This document shows, in pieces, positions 1 through 6,556 of a stretch of 10,185 nucleotides of DNA. The notes beneath the pieces were generated by a model that ran no database searches, was not told where the DNA came from, and was given only the letters and a program-made list of their open reading frames with translations. Positions within the stretch are counted from its first letter, which is position 1. Each line of letters starts with the position of its first letter. Both the position numbers and the translations under genes were made by a program. The stretch covers positions 1 through 10,185 of the forward strand of contig JAGLDO010000026.1 in NCBI GenBank assembly GCA_023145555.1, in the 5' to 3' direction. Source of the DNA: Bacteroidales bacterium. GTDB taxonomy: Bacteria; Bacteroidota; Bacteroidia; Bacteroidales; B39-G9.

Positions 1-1
1 T

Positions 2-802
2 ATGCCTAAAGTAATAGCGTTTGCAAATCAAAAAGGAGGAGTAGGAAAAACAACTACAGCAATAAATTTAGCAGCAAGTCTGGCAGTTCTCGAGCACAAA
101 ATATTATTGATTGATGCAGATCCTCAAGCTAATGCAACTTCGGGTTTAGGCTTTGATGTTAGGAATATTAAAACAAGCATTTACGAATGCATTGTTGATG
201 AAGTTAATCCAAACGATATTATTTTAAATACAGAAATTGACGGACTTGACATCATCCCTTCAAGCATTGACTTAGTAGGTGCCGAAATTGAAATGCTTAA
301 TATGCCCAATAGAGAGAAAACCATGAAAATGGTTATTGAAAAAATTAAGGGTGATTATGATTTCATTTTTATTGACTGTTCACCTTCTTTAGGATTAATA
401 ACTGTTAATGCCTTAACTGCTGCCGATTCTTTAATTATCCCTGTTCAGTGTGAATATTTTGCCCTCGAAGGATTAGGTAAATTATTAAATACAATAAAAA
501 TAATTCAAACCAGATTAAATCCTGAGTTAGAAATTGAAGGATTTTTACTTACAATGTATGATTCTCGTTTAAGATTATCTAATCAGGTTGTTGAAGAGGT
601 AAATAAACATTTCCAGCAAATGGTTTTTGAAACTATTATTAAAAGAAATGTTAAATTAAGTGAGGCACCAAGTTACGGACAACCAATTCTTCTCTATGAT
701 TCATCATCACCGGGATCGACTAATTATTTAAATTTAGCTCGTGAATTATTGCAAAAAAATGAAATGACGAATATTAGTAACGAAGAAAAAATTATAAAAT
801 AA
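2..802 (+). CDS. parA: ParA/Soj chromosome-partitioning ATPase
   Basis: This is a complete 266-residue P-loop ATPase of the ParA/MinD class, the usual length for chromosomal Soj/ParA. The deviant Walker A motif KGGVGKTT is at residues 11-18, with both the signature lysine (K11) and the nucleotide lysine (K16). The A' motif DADPQAN (38-44) and Walker B FIFID (121-125, Asp125) follow in the expected order, and the family motif [10 protein letters not shown] (220-229) is near the end. Known role of the family: ATP-bound dimers coat the nucleoid and are released by ParB, giving directed movement of parS-ParB complexes; ParA often also affects replication initiation. The ATG at base 2 gives the typical short N-terminus before the Walker A motif, so the start is accepted although nothing upstream can be seen. 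parB follows after 94 bases. The last 15 or so residues are a weakly conserved tail. Confidence 0.96.
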   Translation: MPKVIAFANQKGGVGKTTTAINLAASLAVLEHKILLIDADPQANATSGLGFDVRNIKTSIYECIVDEVNPNDIILNTEIDGLDIIPSSIDLVGAEIEMLNMPNREKTMKMVIEKIKGDYDFIFIDCSPSLGLITVNALTAADSLIIPVQCEYFALEGLGKLLNTIKIIQTRLNPELEIEGFLLTMYDSRLRLSNQVVEEVNKHFQQMVFETIIKRNVKLSEAPSYGQPILLYDSSSPGSTNYLNLARELLQKNEMTNISNEEKIIK

Positions 803-839
803 AAATTTGACTTATATACTAAATTATTATTAAAATTAA

Positions 840-847
840 TACTTTTG
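840..847 (+). promoter_or_regulatory. Candidate Bacteroidota-type -7 box for parB
   Basis: TACTTTTG matches the Bacteroidota -7 consensus TAnnTTTG at every fixed position and lies 49 bases before the parB ATG. Transcription would start near 852. No convincing -33 TTG element is present 19-21 bases upstream: the nearest TTTG, at 806-809, is about 30 bases away. The box suggests that parB has its own promoter in addition to any read-through from parA. Confidence 0.5.
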
Positions 848-878
848 TAGTTAGTTTTTACTTCAATTTGTAACTACA
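846..878. repeat. Inverted repeat over the predicted parB start point
   Basis: TGTAGTTA (846-853) is exactly complementary to TAACTACA (871-878), with 17 bases between. The left arm overlaps the end of the -7 box and the predicted start point. A second, shorter hairpin (ATTTGT 866-871 with ACAAAT 878-883) overlaps the right arm. This could be an operator or a leader structure. In AT-rich sequence an 8-base inverted repeat can arise by chance, so the functional reading is tentative. Confidence 0.35.
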
Positions 879-896
879 CAAATCACAATTTAACAA

Positions 897-1769
897 ATGG
901 CAGCAAAGAAAAAAGCATTAGGAAGAGGACTTGGGGCATTAATTGAAGATTCTGAAAAAGTTTTAGAAAACGATGAGAATATTAGTGAAATTAATATCTC
1001 GTATATCGATGTTAATCCTTTTCAACCACGTACACAATTTGACGAAGAAGCTTTAAATGAACTATCTAATTCAATTAAGAAATTAGGTATTATTCAGCCT
1101 ATTACTGTTCGTAAAATTAACAAAAGAGAATACCAATTAATCACAGGTGAAAGAAGGTTGCGAGCTTCAAAACTTGCCGGCTTAACTCAAATACCCGCTT
1201 ATGTCCGTACAGCTGACGATCAGGCTATGCTTGAGTTGGCTTTGGTTGAAAATATCCAACGTGAAGACTTAGATGCTATTGAGGTTGCAATTAGTTACCA
1301 ACGTTTGATTGAAGAATGTAAATTAACTCAAGAAGTTTTGAGCGACAGAGTTGGTAAAAAACGCTCAACCATCACCAATTATTTACGTTTACTTAAATTA
1401 CCTGCCGAAATTCAACTTGGTATTCGTAGCAAGTATGTTTCAATGGGACATGCTCGTGCATTAGTAAATATTGAGGATGCAAAAAGCCAATTAAATATTT
1501 TTAAAAAAATTATTGAACAAGGTTTGTCTGTTCGTAAAGTTGAAGATTTAGTCAGAGAATTGTCTAATAACAATAACAACAATAAGTCAGACAAATCCGT
1601 TAGTAATAATGAGGAATATGTTCAACTTCAAAAACAATTGTCTAATTTTTTTAATACTCAGGTTGATTTTAAACGAAATTTGAAAGGTAAAGGGAAAATT
1701 ATTATTCCTTTTAAAACCGATGAGGAATTAGAGCGTATTGTTGGTATTTTTGATAAATTAAATAATTAA
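897..1769 (+). CDS. parB: ParB/Spo0J centromere-binding CTPase
   Basis: This 290-residue protein has the full chromosomal ParB layout. The N-terminal ParA-stimulating motif KKALGRGLGALI lies at residues 5-16. The ParB N-terminal CTPase domain covers about 32-125, with NPFQPR (40-45), the CTP-binding motif GERRLRAS (84-91) and ENIQREDLD (118-126). The parS-binding helix-turn-helix is around 144-170 (SDRVGKKRSTITNYLRLLKLP). A linker with six consecutive Asn (224-229) leads to a basic C-terminal dimerisation domain (about 240-290). Known role: ParB loads at parS, hydrolyses CTP to form a sliding clamp, recruits SMC and stimulates ParA. The ATG at 897 is chosen because the conserved GRGLGALI motif follows directly. 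No upstream Shine-Dalgarno is visible, as is common in this phylum. No parS palindrome was found in the window. Confidence 0.96.
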   Translation: MAAKKKALGRGLGALIEDSEKVLENDENISEINISYIDVNPFQPRTQFDEEALNELSNSIKKLGIIQPITVRKINKREYQLITGERRLRASKLAGLTQIPAYVRTADDQAMLELALVENIQREDLDAIEVAISYQRLIEECKLTQEVLSDRVGKKRSTITNYLRLLKLPAEIQLGIRSKYVSMGHARALVNIEDAKSQLNIFKKIIEQGLSVRKVEDLVRELSNNNNNNKSDKSVSNNEEYVQLQKQLSNFFNTQVDFKRNLKGKGKIIIPFKTDEELERIVGIFDKLNN

Positions 1770-1878
1770 TTATTTAACTTATTTATATTAATTTCAAATA
1801 TCTCCCTTCTTTCTAAATATTATTAATTATTTGTTAATATTCTGTTTTAAGTAAAAAATAATTTTAATTAATATTACT

Positions 1879-2457
1879 TTGAAAAATTTCATTCCTAAAA
1901 GTATAACTATTATTTTTTTGCTATTTCTTGCATCATTCTCATTTGGGCAGAAAAGCAATAATAATATTGCCGATAGTGTGGAAATAAAAAAGCACTCACC
2001 CAGATTAGCCTCTTATTTTTCAATAGCTATACCTGGAATGGGACAAGCTTATAATAAAAAATATTGGAAAATTCCTGTAATCTATGCAGGTTTTGGGACT
2101 TTAATATATTTTGCCGACAAGAACAATAATTATTATCAACAATATAAAACTGCTTATAATTATCGTATTGATAACGACACAACTACAGTTGATAGTTATC
2201 CTTGGGCAAGTGAAGAGAGCCTGCTAAATCAAAAAGATTATTGGCGACGCAACCGTGATTTATGCTACATTGGGGTATTTGCATTATATATATTAAATAT
2301 TATTGATGCAAGTGTTGATGCCAATTTTTATGACTATGATATTAGCGATGACTTATCTTTAAGAGTTGAACCTATGTTAGTTAATCCAAAAAGTGTTATC
2401 TTTGCATCATCAACAAATAATTATCCGATAGGAATTAGATGTACTATCAGATTTTAG
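1879..2457 (+). CDS. Exported DUF5683-family protein
   Basis: The 192-residue protein begins with a signal peptide: basic MKNFIPK, then a hydrophobic core at about 9-22, probably cleaved after SFG near residue 23. The rest resembles DUF5683, recognised from HSPRLASYFSIAIPGMGQAYNK (39-60), the hydrophobic segment PVIYAGFGTLIYFA (66-79) and YWRRNRDLCYIGVFALY (121-137) followed by NIIDASVDANFYDYDIS (140-156). Two hydrophobic stretches (65-79 and 129-143) suggest membrane association. Function is unknown. In Bacteroidota this family is regularly found just after parAB and before a LysM lytic transglycosylase, as here, hinting at a link between segregation and the envelope. The start is TTG: no in-frame ATG, GTG or TTG lies between the upstream stop at 1852 and this codon, and the next ATG would remove the signal peptide. 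The gap to parB is 109 bases, with no clear Shine-Dalgarno or promoter. Confidence 0.85.
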   Translation: MKNFIPKSITIIFLLFLASFSFGQKSNNNIADSVEIKKHSPRLASYFSIAIPGMGQAYNKKYWKIPVIYAGFGTLIYFADKNNNYYQQYKTAYNYRIDNDTTTVDSYPWASEESLLNQKDYWRRNRDLCYIGVFALYILNIIDASVDANFYDYDISDDLSLRVEPMLVNPKSVIFASSTNNYPIGIRCTIRF

Positions 2458-2598
2458 TTTTACTAATTAATATAATTTATAATTAAAAAATTCAGTATAA
2501 AATGGTTATAATTATTACAGCTGTAGATGTATTGTGTTTATTATAAGCAAGTTGCAGAATGCGTCTAAATTATTGTAATTCGCTTGTGATTATGTATA

Positions 2599-2606
2599 TA
2601 ACTTTA
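2599..2606 (+). promoter_or_regulatory. Weak candidate -7 box for the lytic transglycosylase gene
   Basis: TAACTTTA matches TAnnTTTG at all fixed positions but the last and lies 20 bases before the ATG at 2627. A TTG at 2573-2575 lies 23 bases upstream, slightly farther than the usual -33 spacing. The remaining 169-base gap (2458-2626) holds only a 10-base perfect palindrome TACAGCTGTA (2516-2525) and no gene. Confidence 0.3.
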
Positions 2607-2626
2607 TGAACTTTTAACTTAATTTA

Positions 2627-4192
2627 ATGAAGATATTAAAAAAAACAATAATAATAATATTCCTAGTTTCTCAATCATTTGTGACTTTTGCACATGATAA
2701 TGACAAGGATTCTACAAAAGTAAAATCACAATTCACTGAGTTGAACTTTTCGCAAAATCTCGATAGCTTACTTCGTCTTTGGTATGTTCAGCAGTCGTTA
2801 CAAACAAATGACAGTGGATTTGTCGTGAGTGAATTTAACGATTCAATAATTCCTGATTTTGCTGATTCTGTTTATATAAAAAGACTTAGTGAATTACCTG
2901 TATTTATTAACTTGTCATTTAACAAAGTTGTTAGAAATTACATTAATCTGTATACACACAAAAAGCGCGATTTAGTTGAGGTCATGCTTGGATTATCTCA
3001 ATATTATTTCCCTGTATTTGAACAAATCCTTGATGCTAACGACTTACCTGTAGAACTAAAATATCTTCCGGTAATTGAATCTGCATTAAATCCAAGAGCA
3101 ATATCCAGAGTTGGCGCAACAGGAATGTGGCAGTTTATGTATTACACAGGGAAAAGCTACAAATTGGAAATTAACTCAATTGTTGACGAACGTCGCGACC
3201 CAATAAAATCAAGTTATGCTGCGGCTAATTATTTAAAAGATTTATATAGAATTTATGATGATTGGGTTTTAGCAATTGCGGCTTACAATTGTGGTGCCGG
3301 CAATGTAAATAAAGCAATTAGACGTTCTGGCGGTAAACGTGATTATTGGGATATCTATTACCGATTGCCAAGAGAAACACGAGGGTATGTTCCTGCTTTT
3401 ATTGCTGCTACTTATGTTATGAATTATTATCAAGAACATAACTTAAGTCCTCGTAAAATTGACTTACCAATTGTGACAGATACAATAATGGTATCCGAAC
3501 CTTTGCATTTACGTCAAGTAGCTGAAGTTTTGCAAATACCTGTTCAAATGCTTCGTGATTTAAACCCTCAATATCGTCGCGATATTATTCCGGCTTATAA
3601 TAAATCTTATTCATTAAAATTACCTGTTCAATACACAACTCAATTTATTGATTTTCAAGATTCTATTTTTGCATATAAAGATTCTGTGTTTTTTGACCCA
3701 AACAGTGTTCACAAAGCACCTCCAAAATACAAAAAATACCATCCTAAAGCTCCATCAGGAAATTATACCAAACTTTATTATAGAGTTCAAACGGGTGATA
3801 ATCTGGGCTTTATTTCCAGCTGGTATCATGTCAGAACTTCCGATGTGCGTTATTGGAATCGTATCAGACGAAATTTTATCAGAGCCGGACAACGATTAGT
3901 TGTATATGTTCCTAAAAATAAAGCAAAATATTACAAAAAAATTAACTCAATGTCTTTTGCCCAGAAACAGAAATCTGTTGGTAAAAAAGTTCCTACTTCT
4001 CCAAAAACAACAACAAAACAAAAAAATTCAGGCAACTATGTTTATTATACTATAAAATATGGAGATAATCTTTGGGACATTGCTAAAAAGTATCCCGGAG
4101 TTTCAAATACAGATATAATGAAACTAAACAATATTTCAAACGCCAGAAAAATAGCACCGGGACAAAAAATTAAAATTAAACCTAAACAGTAA
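2627..4192 (+). CDS. mltD: MltD-like lytic murein transglycosylase with LysM repeats
   Basis: This 521-residue exported protein has a signal peptide (about 1-22, ending FAH), a helical region, then a family-23 transglycosylase (SLT) domain at about 130-270. The catalytic glutamate is E151 in LPVIESALNP (147-156). The other SLT motifs are GATGMWQFM (163-171) and AIAAYNCGAGNVNKAI (216-231). Residues 283-335 form a degenerate LysM-like segment. Two clear LysM repeats follow, at about 384-428 (YYRVQTGDNLGFIS) and 472-518 (VYYTIKYGDNLWDIAKKYP), separated by a Lys/Thr/Ser-rich linker (431-470). Known role: it cleaves the MurNAc-GlcNAc bond non-hydrolytically to give 1,6-anhydro-muropeptides, with LysM binding glycan; it acts in the periplasm. 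No lipobox cysteine follows the signal, so it is probably soluble or peripherally bound rather than a lipoprotein like E. coli MltD. It is the last gene of the + strand block that begins with parA. Confidence 0.93.
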   Translation: MKILKKTIIIIFLVSQSFVTFAHDNDKDSTKVKSQFTELNFSQNLDSLLRLWYVQQSLQTNDSGFVVSEFNDSIIPDFADSVYIKRLSELPVFINLSFNKVVRNYINLYTHKKRDLVEVMLGLSQYYFPVFEQILDANDLPVELKYLPVIESALNPRAISRVGATGMWQFMYYTGKSYKLEINSIVDERRDPIKSSYAAANYLKDLYRIYDDWVLAIAAYNCGAGNVNKAIRRSGGKRDYWDIYYRLPRETRGYVPAFIAATYVMNYYQEHNLSPRKIDLPIVTDTIMVSEPLHLRQVAEVLQIPVQMLRDLNPQYRRDIIPAYNKSYSLKLPVQYTTQFIDFQDSIFAYKDSVFFDPNSVHKAPPKYKKYHPKAPSGNYTKLYYRVQTGDNLGFISSWYHVRTSDVRYWNRIRRNFIRAGQRLVVYVPKNKAKYYKKINSMSFAQKQKSVGKKVPTSPKTTTKQKNSGNYVYYTIKYGDNLWDIAKKYPGVSNTDIMKLNNISNARKIAPGQKIKIKPKQ

Positions 4193-4225
4193 ATTTTTTA
4201 TTTTTCTCCGAAATATTATTGAGTC

Positions 4226-4313
4226 CACTCCGACTGCTGTTCGGGATTTGTAATTCCGAATTAACAAGCTGTATATTAATGCTTTCGGATTACAAATCCG
4301 AAAAAGCAGAGTG
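4226..4313. repeat. Nested inverted repeat, REP/MITE-like, between convergent genes
   Basis: Two arms form a long imperfect inverted repeat. The outer ends are CACTC (4226-4230) and GAGTG (4309-4313), followed inward by CTGCT and AGCAG. Each arm also contains its own tight hairpin. The left hairpin is 4240-4260, a 9-base-pair stem with one G-T wobble and a TGT loop. The right hairpin is 4283-4303, a perfect 9-base-pair stem with an ACA loop, built from TTTCGGATT and AATCCGAAA. The element is richer in GC than its surroundings. It lies between the ends of the convergent transglycosylase and methyltransferase genes, where it may also stop transcription from both sides. The form resembles REP/BIME or small mobile elements; its family cannot be fixed from one copy. 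Confidence 0.75.
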
Positions 4314-4355
4314 TCTTTATCGTAAAAAATTAATGAATTTTCAGGATTAATGTAA

Positions 4356-5009
4356 TTAGCTTATTTTTACTGCTTTAAGCAATCGTACATATTTTTTAAA
4401 ATAAAATGTTTCATAAAAATCGTTAAATCCATAATCTTTGAGAATTGATTTCCAGTCTCTTTCAATAAAGTCAAACGCATATTTACATTCAATTTTTTTA
4501 AATACAAGACGATGATGAAAAGGCATTTTGTTCATGTCAAACTCAGAAAAATCAAGAATATTAAAAGTGCCACCGGGTTTTAAATTGTCGTAAGCATTTT
4601 TAATAACAATTTTTCTTATTTCATGAGGGAAACCATGAATAACGAAACTGATAAAAACTTTATCAAATTTTTGGTCAAGCTCAAAAGGTTGGTCAATCCT
4701 TTTATTAATAAATTTTATATTTTTGTGCTCTTTAGTATTTGCCAAAAATTGTTTTTCCATATCTTCAGAAATATCCAATCCTGTAAAAGAAGAGTTATTA
4801 CCTGAAAAATTATTCATTAATAAAATATTTCTGCCTGTACCACAACCTAAATCAAGTACCTTGTCGTTAGGTTGTACATCTACAGCTTTTATTGCATTTT
4901 TGATAAACCCCTTATACATACCAAATGAAGCAATATTCATTATTGTGTCATAATTGCTTGCGGTAAATTTTTTTAACTCGACACCCGAATCTTGATAAAT
5001 TTTTTTCAT
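4356..5009 (-). CDS. Class I SAM-dependent methyltransferase
   Basis: This 217-residue protein has a Rossmann-type methyltransferase core. Motif I VLDLGCGTGRN (51-61) binds SAM, the acidic residue after strand 2 is D79 in GLDIS, FDKVFISFVIHGFPHE (115-130) covers motif II, and LKPGGTFNILDF (143-154) is motif III. The 50-residue N-terminal part and the C-terminal part (160-217, rich in aromatic and basic residues) would determine the substrate, which cannot be read from the sequence. The core is closest to UbiE/Methyltransf_11 types, but nothing indicates quinone synthesis. It lacks the conserved cysteine set expected of arsenite methyltransferases (only C56 and C175 are present). The gene starts 10 bases after the thioredoxin reductase stop and has no promoter of its own in that gap, so the two are very likely cotranscribed; a role in redox or stress handling is an inference. 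Confidence 0.88.
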   Translation of the reverse strand: MKKIYQDSGVELKKFTASNYDTIMNIASFGMYKGFIKNAIKAVDVQPNDKVLDLGCGTGRNILLMNNFSGNNSSFTGLDISEDMEKQFLANTKEHKNIKFINKRIDQPFELDQKFDKVFISFVIHGFPHEIRKIVIKNAYDNLKPGGTFNILDFSEFDMNKMPFHHRLVFKKIECKYAFDFIERDWKSILKDYGFNDFYETFYFKKYVRLLKAVKIS

Positions 5010-5019
5010 CTTTTTATTT

Positions 5020-5943
5020 TTATAAAGAGTTTAAAAACTCTGTTGCAAATAAAGCTGCATTTGTACCATCGGCAACAGCAGTTGTAATTTGTTTAAATCG
5101 TTTAGGTATAGAATCTCCGCCAGCAAAGATACCTTTTAAATTTGTTTGAAATTTTTCGTCAACAATAATCTCTCCGGTTTCGAGTAAATCAACTTTATCT
5201 TTACATATATCAGTATTTGGAACATAGCCTATAAAAATAAAAACACCGTCAATATTTTTCTCATATATTTCTCCTGTTTTTAGATTTTTAATATTAACTT
5301 TATTCAGCTGACTGTCTCCAAAAAAACCGGAAATAGTAGACTCCATAATAAAGCTAATTTTTTTGTTTTCTTTAGCCTCTTTTATTGCAATGTCGGAAGC
5401 CTGAAAATGGTCAAATTCATGAACAATAGTAACCGATGATGCGTATTGTGTTAACGAAACGGCTTCTTCTAATGCAGAGTTCCCACCACCAACGACTATA
5501 ATATCTTTATCTTGAAAAAAATCGCCATCACACGTTGCACAAAACGAAATGCCTTTTCCTTTGAATTCATTTTCGCCCTCTACATTTAATGTTCTGGCTT
5601 TCCCTCCAAGAGCCAATATAACTGATTTTGCTTCGTAAATATTTCCATCAGATGTTTGAATAGTCTTTATTTTATTAGAGATATCTAATTTTGAAATAGT
5701 ATTATTTGATTTTATTACACAACCAAACGATTTTGCTTGCTTTTTCATAATACTGCCAAGTTGATAACCCCCAATATTTTGAACACCCGGATAATTGGCA
5801 ATCTCATAACTCAAAACCATCTGCCCTCCAACAGTGCCTTCGTTAAGAATTAATGTTTTTTTCTTTGCTCTTGCAGAGTAAATTCCGGCTGTCAGTCCTG
5901 CAGGACCTCCACCTATTATTATTATATCAAATATTTCTTTCAT
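5020..5943 (-). CDS. trxB: Thioredoxin reductase-like flavoprotein, NADPH motif absent
   Basis: This 307-residue protein has the low-molecular-weight thioredoxin reductase layout. The FAD-binding GGGPAG is at 11-16 and the redox-active CATC at 135-138 (followed by DGDFF). The nucleotide-domain loop is GGGNSALEEA (152-161) and the second FAD motif GIFAGGD is at 271-277. Known family reaction: electron transfer from NADPH via FAD to the CxxC pair and then to thioredoxin. The unusual point is the stretch after the nucleotide-binding loop. NADPH-dependent enzymes have HRRxxxRA, but here residues 175-182 read HEFDHFQA, so the arginines that bind the 2'-phosphate are replaced by Glu, Phe and Gln. 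NADH or another electron donor is therefore plausible. The fold, FAD motifs and CxxC are intact. It lies downstream of the thioredoxin-like gene, separated by a terminator, and is tightly followed by the methyltransferase. Confidence 0.92.
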   Translation of the reverse strand: MKEIFDIIIIGGGPAGLTAGIYSARAKKKTLILNEGTVGGQMVLSYEIANYPGVQNIGGYQLGSIMKKQAKSFGCVIKSNNTISKLDISNKIKTIQTSDGNIYEAKSVILALGGKARTLNVEGENEFKGKGISFCATCDGDFFQDKDIIVVGGGNSALEEAVSLTQYASSVTIVHEFDHFQASDIAIKEAKENKKISFIMESTISGFFGDSQLNKVNIKNLKTGEIYEKNIDGVFIFIGYVPNTDICKDKVDLLETGEIIVDEKFQTNLKGIFAGGDSIPKRFKQITTAVADGTNAALFATEFLNSL

Positions 5944-6006
5944 TAGTAAAAATGTATTTTTAATTCAATTCGAAAAGTCGAAGAAACACGAATTATAAGG
6001 AATAAG

Positions 6007-6038
6007 AAAAGGCTATTTGCAAATTGATACAAATAGCC
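6007..6038 (-). terminator. Intrinsic terminator of the thioredoxin-like gene
   Basis: GGCTATTTG (6011-6019) and CAAATAGCC (6030-6038) form a perfect 9-base-pair stem with a 10-base loop. Read on the minus strand, the stem starts 11 bases after the thioredoxin-like stop codon and is followed by TTTTCTTATT. This fits a Rho-independent terminator, so the reductase-methyltransferase pair probably depends on its own promoter or on partial read-through. Confidence 0.75.
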
Positions 6039-6049
6039 ATATTTAAAAT

Positions 6050-6394
6050 CTAAAATTCTTCATCCAAAATTTTAGTAATCTGATCTACATTTTGAATACT
6101 AGTAGTTGCTTTAACCATCTCACCTTTTTTATAATAACCAGTAAACGGCAATCCCATAAAACCTGCACACATTGGAGCGTTTCTAATAACGTGAGCATCA
6201 GGAATGTCAAATTCCATATCGGCAAATTTTACATTCTCGTATTTACCATCACTCTCAAGTTCTTCCATAATATCGTAAACAGGAAGACACATTGGCCCCA
6301 TTCTGCCACAGGAAATCATGGTATTTTCATTTTCTTCAATAAACTTATTAAATTCTTCAGTGCTGTTAATGTGCTTTAAATTGGTTTGTAACAT
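6050..6394 (-). CDS. Thioredoxin-fold protein with atypical active site
   Basis: This 114-residue, single-domain protein has no signal peptide and is about the length of cytosolic thioredoxin. The C-terminal half reads as thioredoxin: GLPFTGYYKKGEMV (81-94) matches the cis-proline strand and KxGE turn (P83 is the likely cis-Pro), followed by a terminal helix. The active-site position reads SCGRMGPMCLP (28-38): Gly-Pro is kept, but both cysteines of CGPC appear as methionines (M32 and M35), with a cysteine one place later (C36) and another at C29. A third cysteine, C76, lies in APMCAGFMGLP near the cis-proline. Whether C29, C36 or C76 forms a redox pair cannot be told from sequence. It is divergent from hcp and upstream of a thioredoxin reductase, suggesting a place in the same redox chain. 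Function is inferred; the fold is fairly secure. Confidence 0.8.
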   Translation of the reverse strand: MLQTNLKHINSTEEFNKFIEENENTMISCGRMGPMCLPVYDIMEELESDGKYENVKFADMEFDIPDAHVIRNAPMCAGFMGLPFTGYYKKGEMVKATTSIQNVDQITKILDEEF

Positions 6395-6414
6395 TTTAGT
6401 TAGTTTTATTGATT

Positions 6415-6450
6415 CATATTGATATTTATATATATCGATTTATCAATATG
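6415..6450. repeat. 10-base inverted repeat upstream of the thioredoxin-like gene
   Basis: CATATTGATA (6415-6424) is exactly complementary to TATCAATATG (6441-6450), with a 16-base AT-rich spacer that contains ATCGAT. It lies 20-56 bases before the minus-strand ATG, at the start of the transcript if the weak box at 6456-6463 is the promoter. It could be an operator or a 5' leader hairpin. The sequence is AT-rich but the match is perfect over 10 pairs. Confidence 0.45.
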
Positions 6451-6455
6451 TATGC

Positions 6456-6463
6456 CAAATATT
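6456..6463 (-). promoter_or_regulatory. Weak candidate -7 box for the thioredoxin-like gene
   Basis: On the minus strand this reads AATATTTG, one mismatch from TAnnTTTG. It would place transcription start near 6451, giving a leader of about 57 bases that begins with the inverted repeat at 6415-6450. No -33 TTG is seen at the expected distance, so the call is weak. Confidence 0.3.
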
Positions 6464-6514
6464 TTTTACTGTTATTTTGTCATTTAAAAATAAAATAAAT
6501 AATAAATATAATCA

Positions 6515-6540
6515 CATTTTGTAACCTATGTTACAAAATG
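6515..6540. promoter_or_regulatory. Probable CRP/FNR-family (HcpR-like) operator
   Basis: CATTTTGTAAC (6515-6525) and GTTACAAAATG (6530-6540) form a perfect 11-base inverted repeat around CTAT. The core TTGTAAC-N4-GTTACAA has the symmetry and size of CRP/FNR-family sites. HcpR is a member of that family known to control hcp in anaerobes including Bacteroidota such as Porphyromonas gingivalis, and it senses NO; naming HcpR here is an inference. The centre (6527.5) is 164 bases before the hcp ATG and 133 bases before the divergent thioredoxin-like ATG. Relative to the -7 box at 6557-6564 it lies near -41.5, the class II activation position. The rest of the 297-base gap (6395-6691) holds no gene. 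Confidence 0.75.
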
Positions 6541-6556
6541 CTTATAATATAGTAAG

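Noticed and set aside
1566..1590. AAT/AAC tract as a microsatellite causing a frameshift
   Set aside because: The ParB frame continues normally into the C-terminal domain, so this is an in-frame Asn-rich linker.
1412..1594. Minus-strand reading frame inside parB
   Set aside because: It is opposite a well-conserved ParB coding region, is leucine-run rich from the Asn/Lys codons of the linker, and has no recognisable domain.
1..4200. A parS centromere site near parAB
   Set aside because: No sequence resembling TGTTTCACGTGAAACA or a CACGTG-centred palindrome was found in the window; parS may lie elsewhere.
4623..4953. Plus-strand reading frames across the methyltransferase gene
   Set aside because: They are antisense to a clear SAM methyltransferase and show no family features.
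4356..5009. Arsenite methyltransferase (ArsM)
   Set aside because: The expected set of conserved cysteines is missing and no other arsenic genes are near.
6092..6379. Plus-strand 95-codon frame over the thioredoxin-like gene
   Set aside because: The minus-strand frame has the cis-Pro strand and thioredoxin length; the plus frame has no recognisable features and is best explained as a shadow.
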